NCBI RefSeq assembly: GCF_018070025.1
Contig: NZ_JAGPYQ010000001.1
Location: forward strand, 7,688,001 to 7,752,000
Reading direction: 5' to 3'
DNA length: 64,000 nt
Source of the DNA: Streptomyces liliiviolaceus
GTDB lineage: Bacteria > Actinomycetota > Actinomycetes > Streptomycetales > Streptomycetaceae
The notes below the pieces were generated by a model that had not been told where the DNA came from, searched no databases, and saw only the letters and a list, made by a program, of their open reading frames with translations. Below, one piece after another: positions 45,877 through 54,070 of this stretch (position 1 is the stretch's first letter; every line of letters starts with the position of its first letter). The translations under genes were made by a program, and so were the position numbers.

Positions 45877-46764
45877 TCAGTGCTCGCGCGGCGCGGGCAC
45901 GACGCGCTCCACCTCGGGGTGGACGGTGAGCAGCTGCCGCATGGCCGTCTCGGCACCCGAGGCGTCGCCCGCCGCGAGAGCGTCGGCGATACGGGCATGG
46001 TGCGAGAGGGAGGCCTCGTTCGGCCGGTCGCAGCCCGCGATCGGGCCGCCGGACACCTGGAGCGCGGCCGACACGATCCCGGAGAGGTGCTCCAGCATGC
46101 GGTTGCCCGCGACCTGGATGAGCAGCGAGTGGAACTCCGCGTCGGCCCGCGAGAAGGTGAGCGCGTCGCCCTGCCCCATCGCGTGGCCCATGATCTCGAC
46201 CATGTCGGTGAGCCGCTGCTGGACCTCCGGCCGGCCGTGCCCGGCGGCGAGGCGGGCGGCCAGCGGTTCGATCGTCCAGCGCAGCTCGCTCAGCTCCCGA
46301 CGCTGGTCGTCGCGCTGCGGGCCGAAGGCGCGCCACTCGATGATGTCCGGGTCCAGGAGGTTCCAGTCGCTGACCGGACGTACACGCGTGCCGACATTGG
46401 GGCGGGCACTGACCAGGCCCTTCGCCTCAAGGACACGCAGGGACTCGCGGACGACGGTGCGGGAGACCTCGAATCGCTGGCCGATCTCCTCGGGGACGAG
46501 CGGGCGGTCGGCGCCCAGGTCACCGGAGACGATCATCTGACCGAGCTGCTGAACCAGTTGGCCATGCAGGCCGCGGCCGCGACTTCCGGCGGCACGTCGG
46601 CCCATGCGGCCCAGGTCCGGGTCCGTGGCATCCCACACAGAGTTGCTGACGCGGTCCGCGCCGGGGCCCTCCGCATAGGGGTAGCGGTCGAGTTCGCCCG
46701 GACCGGTGAGGCCGGAGTCTGCGGAACGGGCGGCGGTCATCATGGCGTGCGCAAGGGTAGTCAC
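45877..46764 (-). CDS. whiH: WhiH sporulation regulator (GntR/FadR family)
   Basis: A 295-residue GntR-family regulator. A Gly/Asp-rich N-terminal leader (about 1-65) precedes the winged helix (about 70-135, RFEVSRTVVRESLRVLEAKG in part). The FCD effector domain is at about 160-285. In S. coelicolor, WhiH controls sporulation septation and metabolism in aerial hyphae, is transcribed by sigma-WhiG, and represses its own gene. The position directly upstream of hrdB matches whiH. The start at 46764 fits the family. A GCCGATAA-like -10 and a GGGTGA..TCACCC inverted repeat lie upstream. Confidence 0.93.
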   Translation of the reverse strand: MTTLAHAMMTAARSADSGLTGPGELDRYPYAEGPGADRVSNSVWDATDPDLGRMGRRAAGSRGRGLHGQLVQQLGQMIVSGDLGADRPLVPEEIGQRFEVSRTVVRESLRVLEAKGLVSARPNVGTRVRPVSDWNLLDPDIIEWRAFGPQRDDQRRELSELRWTIEPLAARLAAGHGRPEVQQRLTDMVEIMGHAMGQGDALTFSRADAEFHSLLIQVAGNRMLEHLSGIVSAALQVSGGPIAGCDRPNEASLSHHARIADALAAGDASGAETAMRQLLTVHPEVERVVPAPREH

Positions 46765-46824
46765 GGATCATTTGTCGGCGTCGTCTCCAACTCCCTTGAG
46801 GTCTTTGGTGAAAAGCACACGAAA

Positions 46825-46840
46825 GGGTGATCGCTCACCC
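46825..46840. promoter_or_regulatory. Candidate WhiH operator (inverted repeat)
   Basis: GGGTGA-TCGC-TCACCC is a perfect 6-bp inverted repeat, about 60 bases upstream of the whiH start and just downstream of the candidate sigma-WhiG -10. This position suits autorepression. Confidence 0.5.
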
Positions 46841-46856
46841 CGTCGCAATTGACGCC

Positions 46857-46864
46857 TTATCGGA
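46857..46864 (-). promoter_or_regulatory. whiH: Candidate sigma-WhiG -10 element of whiH
   Basis: On the minus strand TCCGATAA matches the sigma-WhiG/FliA -10 consensus GCCGATAA at 7 of 8 bases. A clear -35 (TAAA) is not visible at the expected 15-base distance, where CACA is found. Confidence 0.5.
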
Positions 46865-46926
46865 AAGAATTGGGCGTTCTGTGCGGAGTTGCGCACACGA
46901 GGGGAACACACGTGCACGGACGGTCG

Positions 46927-48702
46927 TCATCGGACCCGGCTCCGCAGGGTCGTGAGCAGATATGCGCAGAGCAGAGCAGTGAGTGACAACATCAGTGCGC
47001 CTGCGACGGGTTGGGCGATCACCTCTGCCGCGGCGACCAGATAGTGCTCGCCCCCGAACGGCCACCGCACCAGTACGAGCTCACGCAGCCGGGTCGAGAG
47101 ACCGGCAGCCGTCCGTACCGACGGCCCCTCCAGAACCTTCTGCACGATCGGTACGACCAGGATCGGCACGGCGAGAACCGCCGCGAGACCGGCGGTGGTG
47201 GACCGGAAGATCCCTGCCGCCAGAACCCCCGCCCAGGCGCAGCCGATCACCAGACCGATCCAACTGGCACCCAAAGGGATCCAGTCCGGCGGAACTCCGG
47301 TCAGCTCCCGTCCGTAGACGAGGTAGAGCAGTTCGGCGTTCAAGCCCACTACGCCGAGAGCGAGCGTCAGCGCGGTGGCCGCCGCGACGACGAGTTTGGC
47401 GGCGAGCAGCCCCAGACGGCGGGGGACGGTACCGCGGTCGGTGGCCAGGGCGGGGTGACGGAACTCGTCGCCGAAAGCGAAGGCGCCGAGCAGCCCCGCA
47501 CCGAGCGCCGCGGGCGGCAGCGGAAAGTCCCGCGGCCACGCGGCGAGCAGCCGCGACTGCGGCGTGTGCCCCGCCCTGGCCAGGAGTACGGCGATGAGGG
47601 CGGAGACGGCGAACACGGCGGCCGCGGTGAGCCAGCCCGTGCCGACCCCTGCCGCGCGGCGCAACTCGTAGCGCAGCGGACGCAGAGGGCCGGCGCCTTG
47701 GCGGACGGTGATGGGCGGCGGAAGGGGCGACAATCCACGCGCGCCCTGCACCTCCGCACCCCCGGCCGACACCTCGACGTCAGCCTCACCCTCGCGAGGA
47801 CCCGCCTCCGCTTCCGGCGCGGGCTCCGGCCCCATGTCACCGACCTCGTCCGCGAGTTGGTGTACGAGGATGCCGTGGCGGTAGGCGGACTCGCCGATGT
47901 CGGCGCAGGTGCTGCCGTACACGGAGAGGCGGTTGCCGTCCTCCTGCACGACTTCCACGGAGCACCGGGCGGTGCGGGCCTCCTTGACCAGCAGAGCACC
48001 GAGCCGGGCGGCGTGCGGGCTCCGGACGGCGACTCGGGGCCGGAGCCGGGTGCGCGCGAAGTCCGCGGCCTCCTGGTCGGCGACGAGCCTGCCCTTCTCC
48101 AGCGTGACGACCCGGTCGGCGGTCCGCGCCGCCTCCCTGGGGTCGTCCGTGGCGTACAGCACGGTGCCGCCCGCACCGGCGTGGGCGCGCAGCACCCCGT
48201 GCAGCCAGCGGCCTTCGCCAGCGGAGAGTCCGTCGGTGGCGCCGTCGAGCACGAGGGTGTGCGGATCGGAGAGCAGAGCGCAGGCAAGGCCCAGGCGGCG
48301 GTCCATGCCTCGCGAGAGAGTTCCCAGACGTTCGTCGCGCAGGCTGACGAGGCCCACCACCTCCAGGACGTCGTCGGCGCGGTGTGCCGGTACGCCCGCC
48401 GCGGCGCACAGCATGCGGAGTTGACCTCGGACCGTACGTGCCGGGCGGCCGGGAACCTCGCCGAGGAGAACACCCACTTCACGCGAGGGATGGGCGATGC
48501 GGTGCAGCGGGCGACCTCTGAAGTAGGTGATTCCGCGGCCCTGTTGCAGTTCGAGCATGAGCCTGAGGGCGGTCGTCTTGCCTGCGCCCGGGGCTCCGAG
48601 GAGCGCCGTGACACGGCCGGGGGACGCCTCGAAGGAGACGTCGTCGACAGCGGGGGGAAGCTCCTTGCGGGCGTTGCTGGTCAGTCCGATGGCCTGGATC
48701 AC
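46927..48702 (-). CDS. ABC transporter with fused ATPase and permease, degenerate nucleotide-binding domain
   Basis: A 591-residue protein. The N-terminal ATPase-like domain (about 1-215) has Walker A GAPGAGKT (about 36-43) and signature LSRGMDRR. A linker follows, then a permease with about 6-7 membrane helices (about 340-590). The Walker B line reads LVLDGATDGL, so Gly replaces the catalytic Glu. The switch position reads YATDDPREA, so Asp replaces the H-loop His. ATP hydrolysis is probably weak or absent. Start is GTG at 48702, with no ribosome site but TATCTT 9 bases upstream, suggesting a leaderless mRNA. A TTG at 48711 is the alternative. The substrate is unknown. Confidence 0.85.
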   Translation of the reverse strand: MIQAIGLTSNARKELPPAVDDVSFEASPGRVTALLGAPGAGKTTALRLMLELQQGRGITYFRGRPLHRIAHPSREVGVLLGEVPGRPARTVRGQLRMLCAAAGVPAHRADDVLEVVGLVSLRDERLGTLSRGMDRRLGLACALLSDPHTLVLDGATDGLSAGEGRWLHGVLRAHAGAGGTVLYATDDPREAARTADRVVTLEKGRLVADQEAADFARTRLRPRVAVRSPHAARLGALLVKEARTARCSVEVVQEDGNRLSVYGSTCADIGESAYRHGILVHQLADEVGDMGPEPAPEAEAGPREGEADVEVSAGGAEVQGARGLSPLPPPITVRQGAGPLRPLRYELRRAAGVGTGWLTAAAVFAVSALIAVLLARAGHTPQSRLLAAWPRDFPLPPAALGAGLLGAFAFGDEFRHPALATDRGTVPRRLGLLAAKLVVAAATALTLALGVVGLNAELLYLVYGRELTGVPPDWIPLGASWIGLVIGCAWAGVLAAGIFRSTTAGLAAVLAVPILVVPIVQKVLEGPSVRTAAGLSTRLRELVLVRWPFGGEHYLVAAAEVIAQPVAGALMLSLTALLCAYLLTTLRSRVR

Positions 48703-48829
48703 CCAAAGCAAGATAGCGTGATATGTACCGTTTTCCGGTCACCTTGGGCGCGCCAGGGAGCAGCCTCCGCACCAGTCCGGCCACTTGGCCCGACTGTCGG
48801 CCTCGCGGCCGACCACGCACGGCTCGGCG

Positions 48830-49588
48830 TCAGACTTCGGGGCGGAGCATCGGCGGGTTGAGCAGGGTGGCGCCACCCGCCCGGAAGAGCTGGGCGGGGC
48901 GCCCGCCCTGCCGGGTCGTCGTCCCGCCCGTGGGGACGAGGAATCCCGGTGTACCGGTCACCTTGCGATGGAAGTTGCGCGGATCGAGCGCCACCCCCCA
49001 GACCGCCTCGTACACCCGGCGCAGCTCACCGACCGTGAACTCGGGCGGGCAGAAGGCCGTGGCCAGCGACGAGTACTCGATCTTGGAACGGGCACGCTCC
49101 ACACCGTCCGACAGGATCTGGGCGTGATCGAAGGCGAGGGGCGCGGCCTGTTCCCCGTCACGTCCGTAGCCTCCCTGCTGAAGCAGGTCCTCGACAGGAG
49201 CCCAGCGCGCGCTGTTCGCGTCTCCGCCGGCTCTGGGTGCGGGCAGGTCGGGCGCGAGGGCGAGATGGGCGACACTGACGACCCTCATGCGCGGGTCGCG
49301 CTTGGGGTCGCCGTAGGTCGCGAGCTGTTCCAGATGAGCCCCGTTCACCTGTGCGGGGGCGTCCGGGGCGTGCGCGCACAGCCCGGTCTCCTCCTTCAGT
49401 TCCCGCGCCGCGGCCTGCGACAGGTCCTCGTCGGGCCGCACGAAACCGCCGGGCAGCGCCCACCGCCCCTGGAAGGGCGGCTCACCCCTGCGGATCGCCA
49501 GCGCGCACAGGGCGTGACGACGCACGGTCAGCACGACCAGGTCGACGGTGACGGCGAACGGCGCGAAAGCTGACGGGTCGTAGGGCAT
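48830..49588 (-). CDS. Nudix hydrolase with NrtR-like winged helix
   Basis: A 252-residue protein. The N-terminal Nudix domain (about 10-160) keeps the full Nudix box GFVRPDEDLSQAAARELKEE in order (G-x5-E-x7-REL-x-EE-x-G). The C-terminal winged helix (about 165-250) carries LDPRNFHRKV, characteristic of the NrtR group. NrtR proteins repress NAD biosynthesis genes and bind ADP-ribose, and some have lost catalysis; here the box is intact, so hydrolysis is possible. No nad genes are in this window. The start at 49588 (MPYDPSAFAP) fits. Confidence 0.87.
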   Translation of the reverse strand: MPYDPSAFAPFAVTVDLVVLTVRRHALCALAIRRGEPPFQGRWALPGGFVRPDEDLSQAAARELKEETGLCAHAPDAPAQVNGAHLEQLATYGDPKRDPRMRVVSVAHLALAPDLPAPRAGGDANSARWAPVEDLLQQGGYGRDGEQAAPLAFDHAQILSDGVERARSKIEYSSLATAFCPPEFTVGELRRVYEAVWGVALDPRNFHRKVTGTPGFLVPTGGTTTRQGGRPAQLFRAGGATLLNPPMLRPEV

Positions 49589-49713
49589 GCCGCGATCATA
49601 GTCGTCTGCCTGACGATAAACACTCCCTTCACCGGTCGCTCACATGGCTGATCCGACGCTCTCGGACAGGCCCCTTCGGCCCACGTGATCCCAGGTCCGC
49701 GGCGTACCGGACC

Positions 49714-51798
49714 TCACGCCCCCAGCTGAAGCCCCTCGGCCGCCTCCTCGACCATGGCCAGACCGAGTCTGCTGACACGTACGGAGAAGGGGGCGCCCGC
49801 GACACGCAGGCCGGTCAGCCCGATCTCGCCCAGAGGCGCACCGCGCACCGGACGCAGCGTCACCGTGCGCGCCGGGGCGTCGGGACGGATTCCGGCGAGC
49901 GTGGTGAGCAGGAGGACACCGGCGGCCGCGGCCGTGGCCGCCGGTCTGCAGGCAGTGGGATGCGGAACCGGGGAACCGCCCTCCGTTCGCTGCTCCCCCG
50001 CGTACATCTCCGGCAGCCGGTGGCCGAAGGTCTCGGCTGCCGCCAGCACGCCCAGCAACAGCGCACTCGCCTCCTTCTCGTAGCCCGCGGCGGCCAGCCC
50101 CGCCACGGCGAGAGCCGTCTCGTGGACGCGCACGGACCCGCTCCGATGCCCGAAGGGGTTGTAACCCGGCTCCTTCGCGCCGAGGCTGCGCAGCCCCCAG
50201 CCCGAGTCCATTGCGGGTCCGCCGAGCAGACGTGCGAGCTGTTCCGTCTGCACCTTGTCGAGCAGACCCGGCGCGGGTGCCCCTGCGCCGAGCAAGCCGG
50301 TGTCGAGCAGGTGGACACCGCCGGAGCCGAGGTGCGGAAGGATCCGTCCGCCCGGCAGACGAGCCGCGGCCGGTCTGCCGCCTCCTCGCTCCTCGATCCA
50401 GAAGTCCTCCCGGAACGCGGTCCGCATCTCCCCCGCCCACTGCCGCAGCCCGACGCCGCCTGCCCTGCCGTACGCGTCGAGGAGGTCGGCGCCCAGCAGA
50501 GCGGCCCGGTGGGCGTGTGCCTGTGTCTCACAGCGCCATGGCCCGCCCGGGTGCGGGTCCGCCAGATACGTACCGTCGCCGCCAGCGGTCCGCAGCCACT
50601 GGAGGCAACGTTCGGCCGCGGGCAGCAACTCCTCCGTCTCCGTCTCGGAAAGCCCCCAGCGGCGGGCCTCCGCGAGCACCACGGGAAACAGCAGCGTCGC
50701 TTCCTGCCCTGTGCAGCTGGGTGGCAGCTGGGCGCCGACTTGTCGGCGCGGGCCGGGAATCAGACCGGATCGTGGTCCGGCTCCCACGAGTTGGGTGCGG
50801 GCGAGGGTGCGCAGGGTCCCCGCGGCGAGGCGCGTGCCCAGCGGCAGAGTCATGCGTGCTGCCGCGAGGGCCTCGGCCGGTGCCATGCCGCAGCGCCAAG
50901 GCGCCCCTGCCGCCAGATGTGTGTCGGACGGCTGCGCGGGATCCCGCAGGAGAAGAGCTTGCAGGTCCTCGATACTCGTGCGCAGAAGTGCCTCGGCCCT
51001 CGGATCGTCACTTGCGGCCCGTGCCGGGGCGAGGGGGCTTGTGGCACCGCGCGCGACGGCCCGGATGGGCCCCGTCCCTGCCGGACGTACCCTCAGCTCC
51101 ACGCTTCGGGCACCGCCGGGAGGCAGTTCGAACTCCCAGCGCAGCAAACCTGCGGAGGCCAGCGCGTCCGAAGGCGGCGGGTCGGCCGTGACGACGGAGT
51201 CCCCGGTGGCACACGACCACCGCATACCCGAGTCATGGACACTGGCCGGCAGATCGGGGCCGGCTCTCCCCGCCGCGACCGCGCCCAGTTCGGCCAGGTC
51301 CGTGCCGAGCGCCACCTCGACGGGGAGGCGCAGTGGTCGGTCGGCCGCGCTGCGCAAGGTGATCCGCTCCGTGCCGTCCGCGTATCTCACGCGGTCGACC
51401 AGGACGTCGGGGTCGGGCCCACCGTCGGCGGAGAGGCTCAGGACCGCCACGAATCGCGCCTGGTCGGGCGCGATCATCCGGGCCTGGACCGCGAGCGGTT
51501 CCCGGCCCGCCACCCGCAGCCGGCACCGGGAGAGCACCCGCCGACCCGACCGGTAGAAGCCCTCCAGCCCGTGGCCCGTCAGCTGCCCCTGCTCCGTGGA
51601 GATCGCGAGTCCCGGCAGGGCGACACAGATGAGTGCGGCGTGGGCGGGCGGCAGAGTCATGGTGCCGCGCTGTACGACCGGCGCCGTGTGCGGGGCCAGG
51701 GCAGCGCCGCGGCCGATGGAGGGCTGTGCGGACCTCTCGAAGGGCGACGGGGCGCTGTTCGGGACGGAGGGCATGGAGGACGGGGTGGGCAGAGGCAT
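49714..51798 (-). CDS. Glycogen debranching N-terminal domain protein
   Basis: A 694-residue protein. The N-terminal beta-rich domain (about 50-270) resembles the debranching-enzyme N-terminal domain (LTGHGLEGFYRSGRRVLSRC). The C-terminal half is an alpha-barrel of the six-hairpin glycosidase type (GYNPFGHRSGSVRVHETALA). Members may cut or bind alpha-glucans, but the catalytic residues cannot be assigned by eye. Start ATG at 51798 (MPLPTPSS) lacks a strong ribosome site; an ATG at 51660 is an alternative. It is the third gene of the leftward series after whiH. Confidence 0.8.
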   Translation of the reverse strand: MPLPTPSSMPSVPNSAPSPFERSAQPSIGRGAALAPHTAPVVQRGTMTLPPAHAALICVALPGLAISTEQGQLTGHGLEGFYRSGRRVLSRCRLRVAGREPLAVQARMIAPDQARFVAVLSLSADGGPDPDVLVDRVRYADGTERITLRSAADRPLRLPVEVALGTDLAELGAVAAGRAGPDLPASVHDSGMRWSCATGDSVVTADPPPSDALASAGLLRWEFELPPGGARSVELRVRPAGTGPIRAVARGATSPLAPARAASDDPRAEALLRTSIEDLQALLLRDPAQPSDTHLAAGAPWRCGMAPAEALAAARMTLPLGTRLAAGTLRTLARTQLVGAGPRSGLIPGPRRQVGAQLPPSCTGQEATLLFPVVLAEARRWGLSETETEELLPAAERCLQWLRTAGGDGTYLADPHPGGPWRCETQAHAHRAALLGADLLDAYGRAGGVGLRQWAGEMRTAFREDFWIEERGGGRPAAARLPGGRILPHLGSGGVHLLDTGLLGAGAPAPGLLDKVQTEQLARLLGGPAMDSGWGLRSLGAKEPGYNPFGHRSGSVRVHETALAVAGLAAAGYEKEASALLLGVLAAAETFGHRLPEMYAGEQRTEGGSPVPHPTACRPAATAAAAGVLLLTTLAGIRPDAPARTVTLRPVRGAPLGEIGLTGLRVAGAPFSVRVSRLGLAMVEEAAEGLQLGA

Positions 51799-52036
51799 GG
51801 GGCGGCTTCTTCTGTGCTCCGTGCGCTGAGTGGGTGCTCGGCGGTGTATGAGGGCTCGGCGGTGTGCGGGGGCTCCGACGGGGCGCGGCCGATGCGATGG
51901 CACGGCACGCCCGAGGGCTACGCCACTCAGGTGAACGGGGCTGACCTGTCCCGAGTCACGCCCTGGTCCGCGGAAGCCCGTCGTTAGCACCCGACAGGCC
52001 GATCCGCCGGCACCGACGTCCGCCCTCTCCCCTCCC

Positions 52037-53938
52037 TCACGTCTCCCCCTTCGACTCGCTCTTCGACATTCCGGGCTGCCCGGCACCTTCAGCGCTCCCC
52101 GCATTCCGCGTACTCACCGCATTCCCCGCACTGCGGCGAGAGCGAGCCGGACCACCATTGCTGCCGCCGCCGCTTGGGCCAGTGCTGTCACCGCCTCGGC
52201 CTGAGCCACCCTCTGCGGGCACCCCGGAGCCGGAAGAAGTGGAACGAGGACGGCGCGTGCCACCGGTACCGGCCGGTCGGGAACCGGGCCGGTCAACTGC
52301 ACCCTCCGTGACCCGCGACCTGCGTCGGCGGCGAGCGGGAACCCTGGCAGACCCCCCAGGTCCTCCGAGCTCCTCATGCCCCGCCGGAACATGTGGGGGC
52401 GGCCCATCGACGTCCGACGGCCCCACACCCTCCACCGGCGAGGCGAGCACCTCACCGTCTACACGATCGGCGCGCTCTCCCCGTAGACAGCGGCGGATCG
52501 ACTCCGGGTCCAGTCCCTCGTTGCACGCTTGGTGGAGCAGCCGGGCGAAGAGGTACCCGGAATCCGCTCCGAGCGCCATGGCGAGCGCTTCGCGGGCCTC
52601 CAGTTCGTCGCCGGAGGACCAGGCGACCCACCCGGCGAGCGTGAGCGGCGCCGCTGCGTGCTCCCCGTACGAGCCGACGCAGCGGCGTGCCAGCGCCCTC
52701 CAGAGGCGCAGGGCCGGTCCGGCCTCGTCCCCCTCCATCCACTCCGCCGCCCGGTCCCGTGTCGTGCGGTCCTGCAGACCGAGGATCAACGTGGCCGCCT
52801 CCTCGTGCCGCAGGAGCTCGTCGTCCCGGAGATCCGCCGGCAGTGTCCCGGGGGCAAGGGCGGCGGAGGTGGCGTCGGCGAACCGGCGCATGACCTGGTG
52901 GGCAAGCTCCAAGGTCCTGGCCGCGACACCGGCACGGCTCCCGTCGTCCAGAATTCGGGGGATCAGCGCCATGCTCACCGCGTCGAGGGCGGATTCCTGC
53001 TCCTGCGCCGCCTTGCTCTCCCACGGAGTGAGCCTCGCCCGCAACTGCCGCAGGGTGCCCCGCACCTGAAGCCCGGCGTAGGTGGCGGCCGCGGCCAGCA
53101 CGGACGTGCCCGGCAGCCCCATGGACGTACCGCCCGAGGGACAGCAGTGTTCGCTGGGGCAGCAGTACGACCAGAAGCGGCCGTCCGAGATGCACAGTGC
53201 CTCGACCACCGGCACGTCGAGCACTCCGCAGGCCTTGCGCAGCAGTTGCGCGAGCGGACGCAGGCGTTCCATCACTGCCCGGCCCGACTCTCCTTCCCCG
53301 GGTTCCTGACAGAGGAAGGCGACCATGCTCTCGGGCAGGGCACCCCTGCGCTCGCTGCCCTTCACCAGGCCGTGCGTCAGCTGCTGCGCGACGGACGGCC
53401 AGTCGTCCGCGTGGTTCGGGATGCCGAGTCGGGCCCGTCCGCCGAAGCGGCCACGCCCGTCCCTGTCGTGCAGGGCGACGAGCACGATGCTGTCCTCGGG
53501 CCGGTACCCGAGCAGGTACGGCAGGGCATCGGCCAGTTCGGCCGGAGTGCGGAGGGTGACCTGGTGGTCCGGAGACAGGCTGCCGGTCGCGCCATGTGCG
53601 CCGCCGACCGCGGCGTGTGCCGAGCCGGCCGAGGCCTTACCGTCGTGGCCCTCCCGCACCGTTCCGCCATGGCCCTCCCGCCGTCCGAAGCGACCCATGC
53701 CCGGTCCGCGTGGTCCACCCCACTCGTCCTGCCGATCCCGCCCGTCTTGCCTGCCCTGGCCGCCCCGCCTACCCGGGCTGCTCGGGTTGCCCTGTTTATC
53801 CGTTCCACCCTGCTTATCCCTGCCGCCCTGCTTGCCCGTGTCGATCTGCTTGTCCGAGCTGATCCGCTCGGCGGTCTCGTCGCATCGCCCGGTGTCGCCG
53901 TCGCCGAGGTTCTCGGCCGGTTCGCTGTGGTTCGTCAT
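52037..53938 (-). CDS. DUF4192 family protein with disordered flanks
   Basis: A 633-residue protein. The DUF4192 core is at about 125-470: [20 protein letters not shown] at its start is the family signature. The N-terminal about 120 residues are low-complexity (DKQGG/RQDGRD). The C-terminal about 160 residues are Ser/Gly/Arg-rich and also disordered. DUF4192 is common in actinobacteria and has no known activity. Start ATG at 53938. It is divergent from the RecQ-like gene with a 132-base gap. Confidence 0.82.
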   Translation of the reverse strand: MTNHSEPAENLGDGDTGRCDETAERISSDKQIDTGKQGGRDKQGGTDKQGNPSSPGRRGGQGRQDGRDRQDEWGGPRGPGMGRFGRREGHGGTVREGHDGKASAGSAHAAVGGAHGATGSLSPDHQVTLRTPAELADALPYLLGYRPEDSIVLVALHDRDGRGRFGGRARLGIPNHADDWPSVAQQLTHGLVKGSERRGALPESMVAFLCQEPGEGESGRAVMERLRPLAQLLRKACGVLDVPVVEALCISDGRFWSYCCPSEHCCPSGGTSMGLPGTSVLAAAATYAGLQVRGTLRQLRARLTPWESKAAQEQESALDAVSMALIPRILDDGSRAGVAARTLELAHQVMRRFADATSAALAPGTLPADLRDDELLRHEEAATLILGLQDRTTRDRAAEWMEGDEAGPALRLWRALARRCVGSYGEHAAAPLTLAGWVAWSSGDELEAREALAMALGADSGYLFARLLHQACNEGLDPESIRRCLRGERADRVDGEVLASPVEGVGPSDVDGPPPHVPAGHEELGGPGGSARVPARRRRRSRVTEGAVDRPGSRPAGTGGTRRPRSTSSGSGVPAEGGSGRGGDSTGPSGGGSNGGPARSRRSAGNAVSTRNAGSAEGAGQPGMSKSESKGET

Positions 53939-54070
53939 GCCGTGACCATCCCGCGAAACCCGGAATTCCGCTTTGCCCTGTGGATAACCACGGCCATGAC
54001 CACGTCAGAAGTTGTCCACAGCGGACCGGCTCATTCGCGCGATGTCCGACCCATCGGGTTGCATGGGGCC

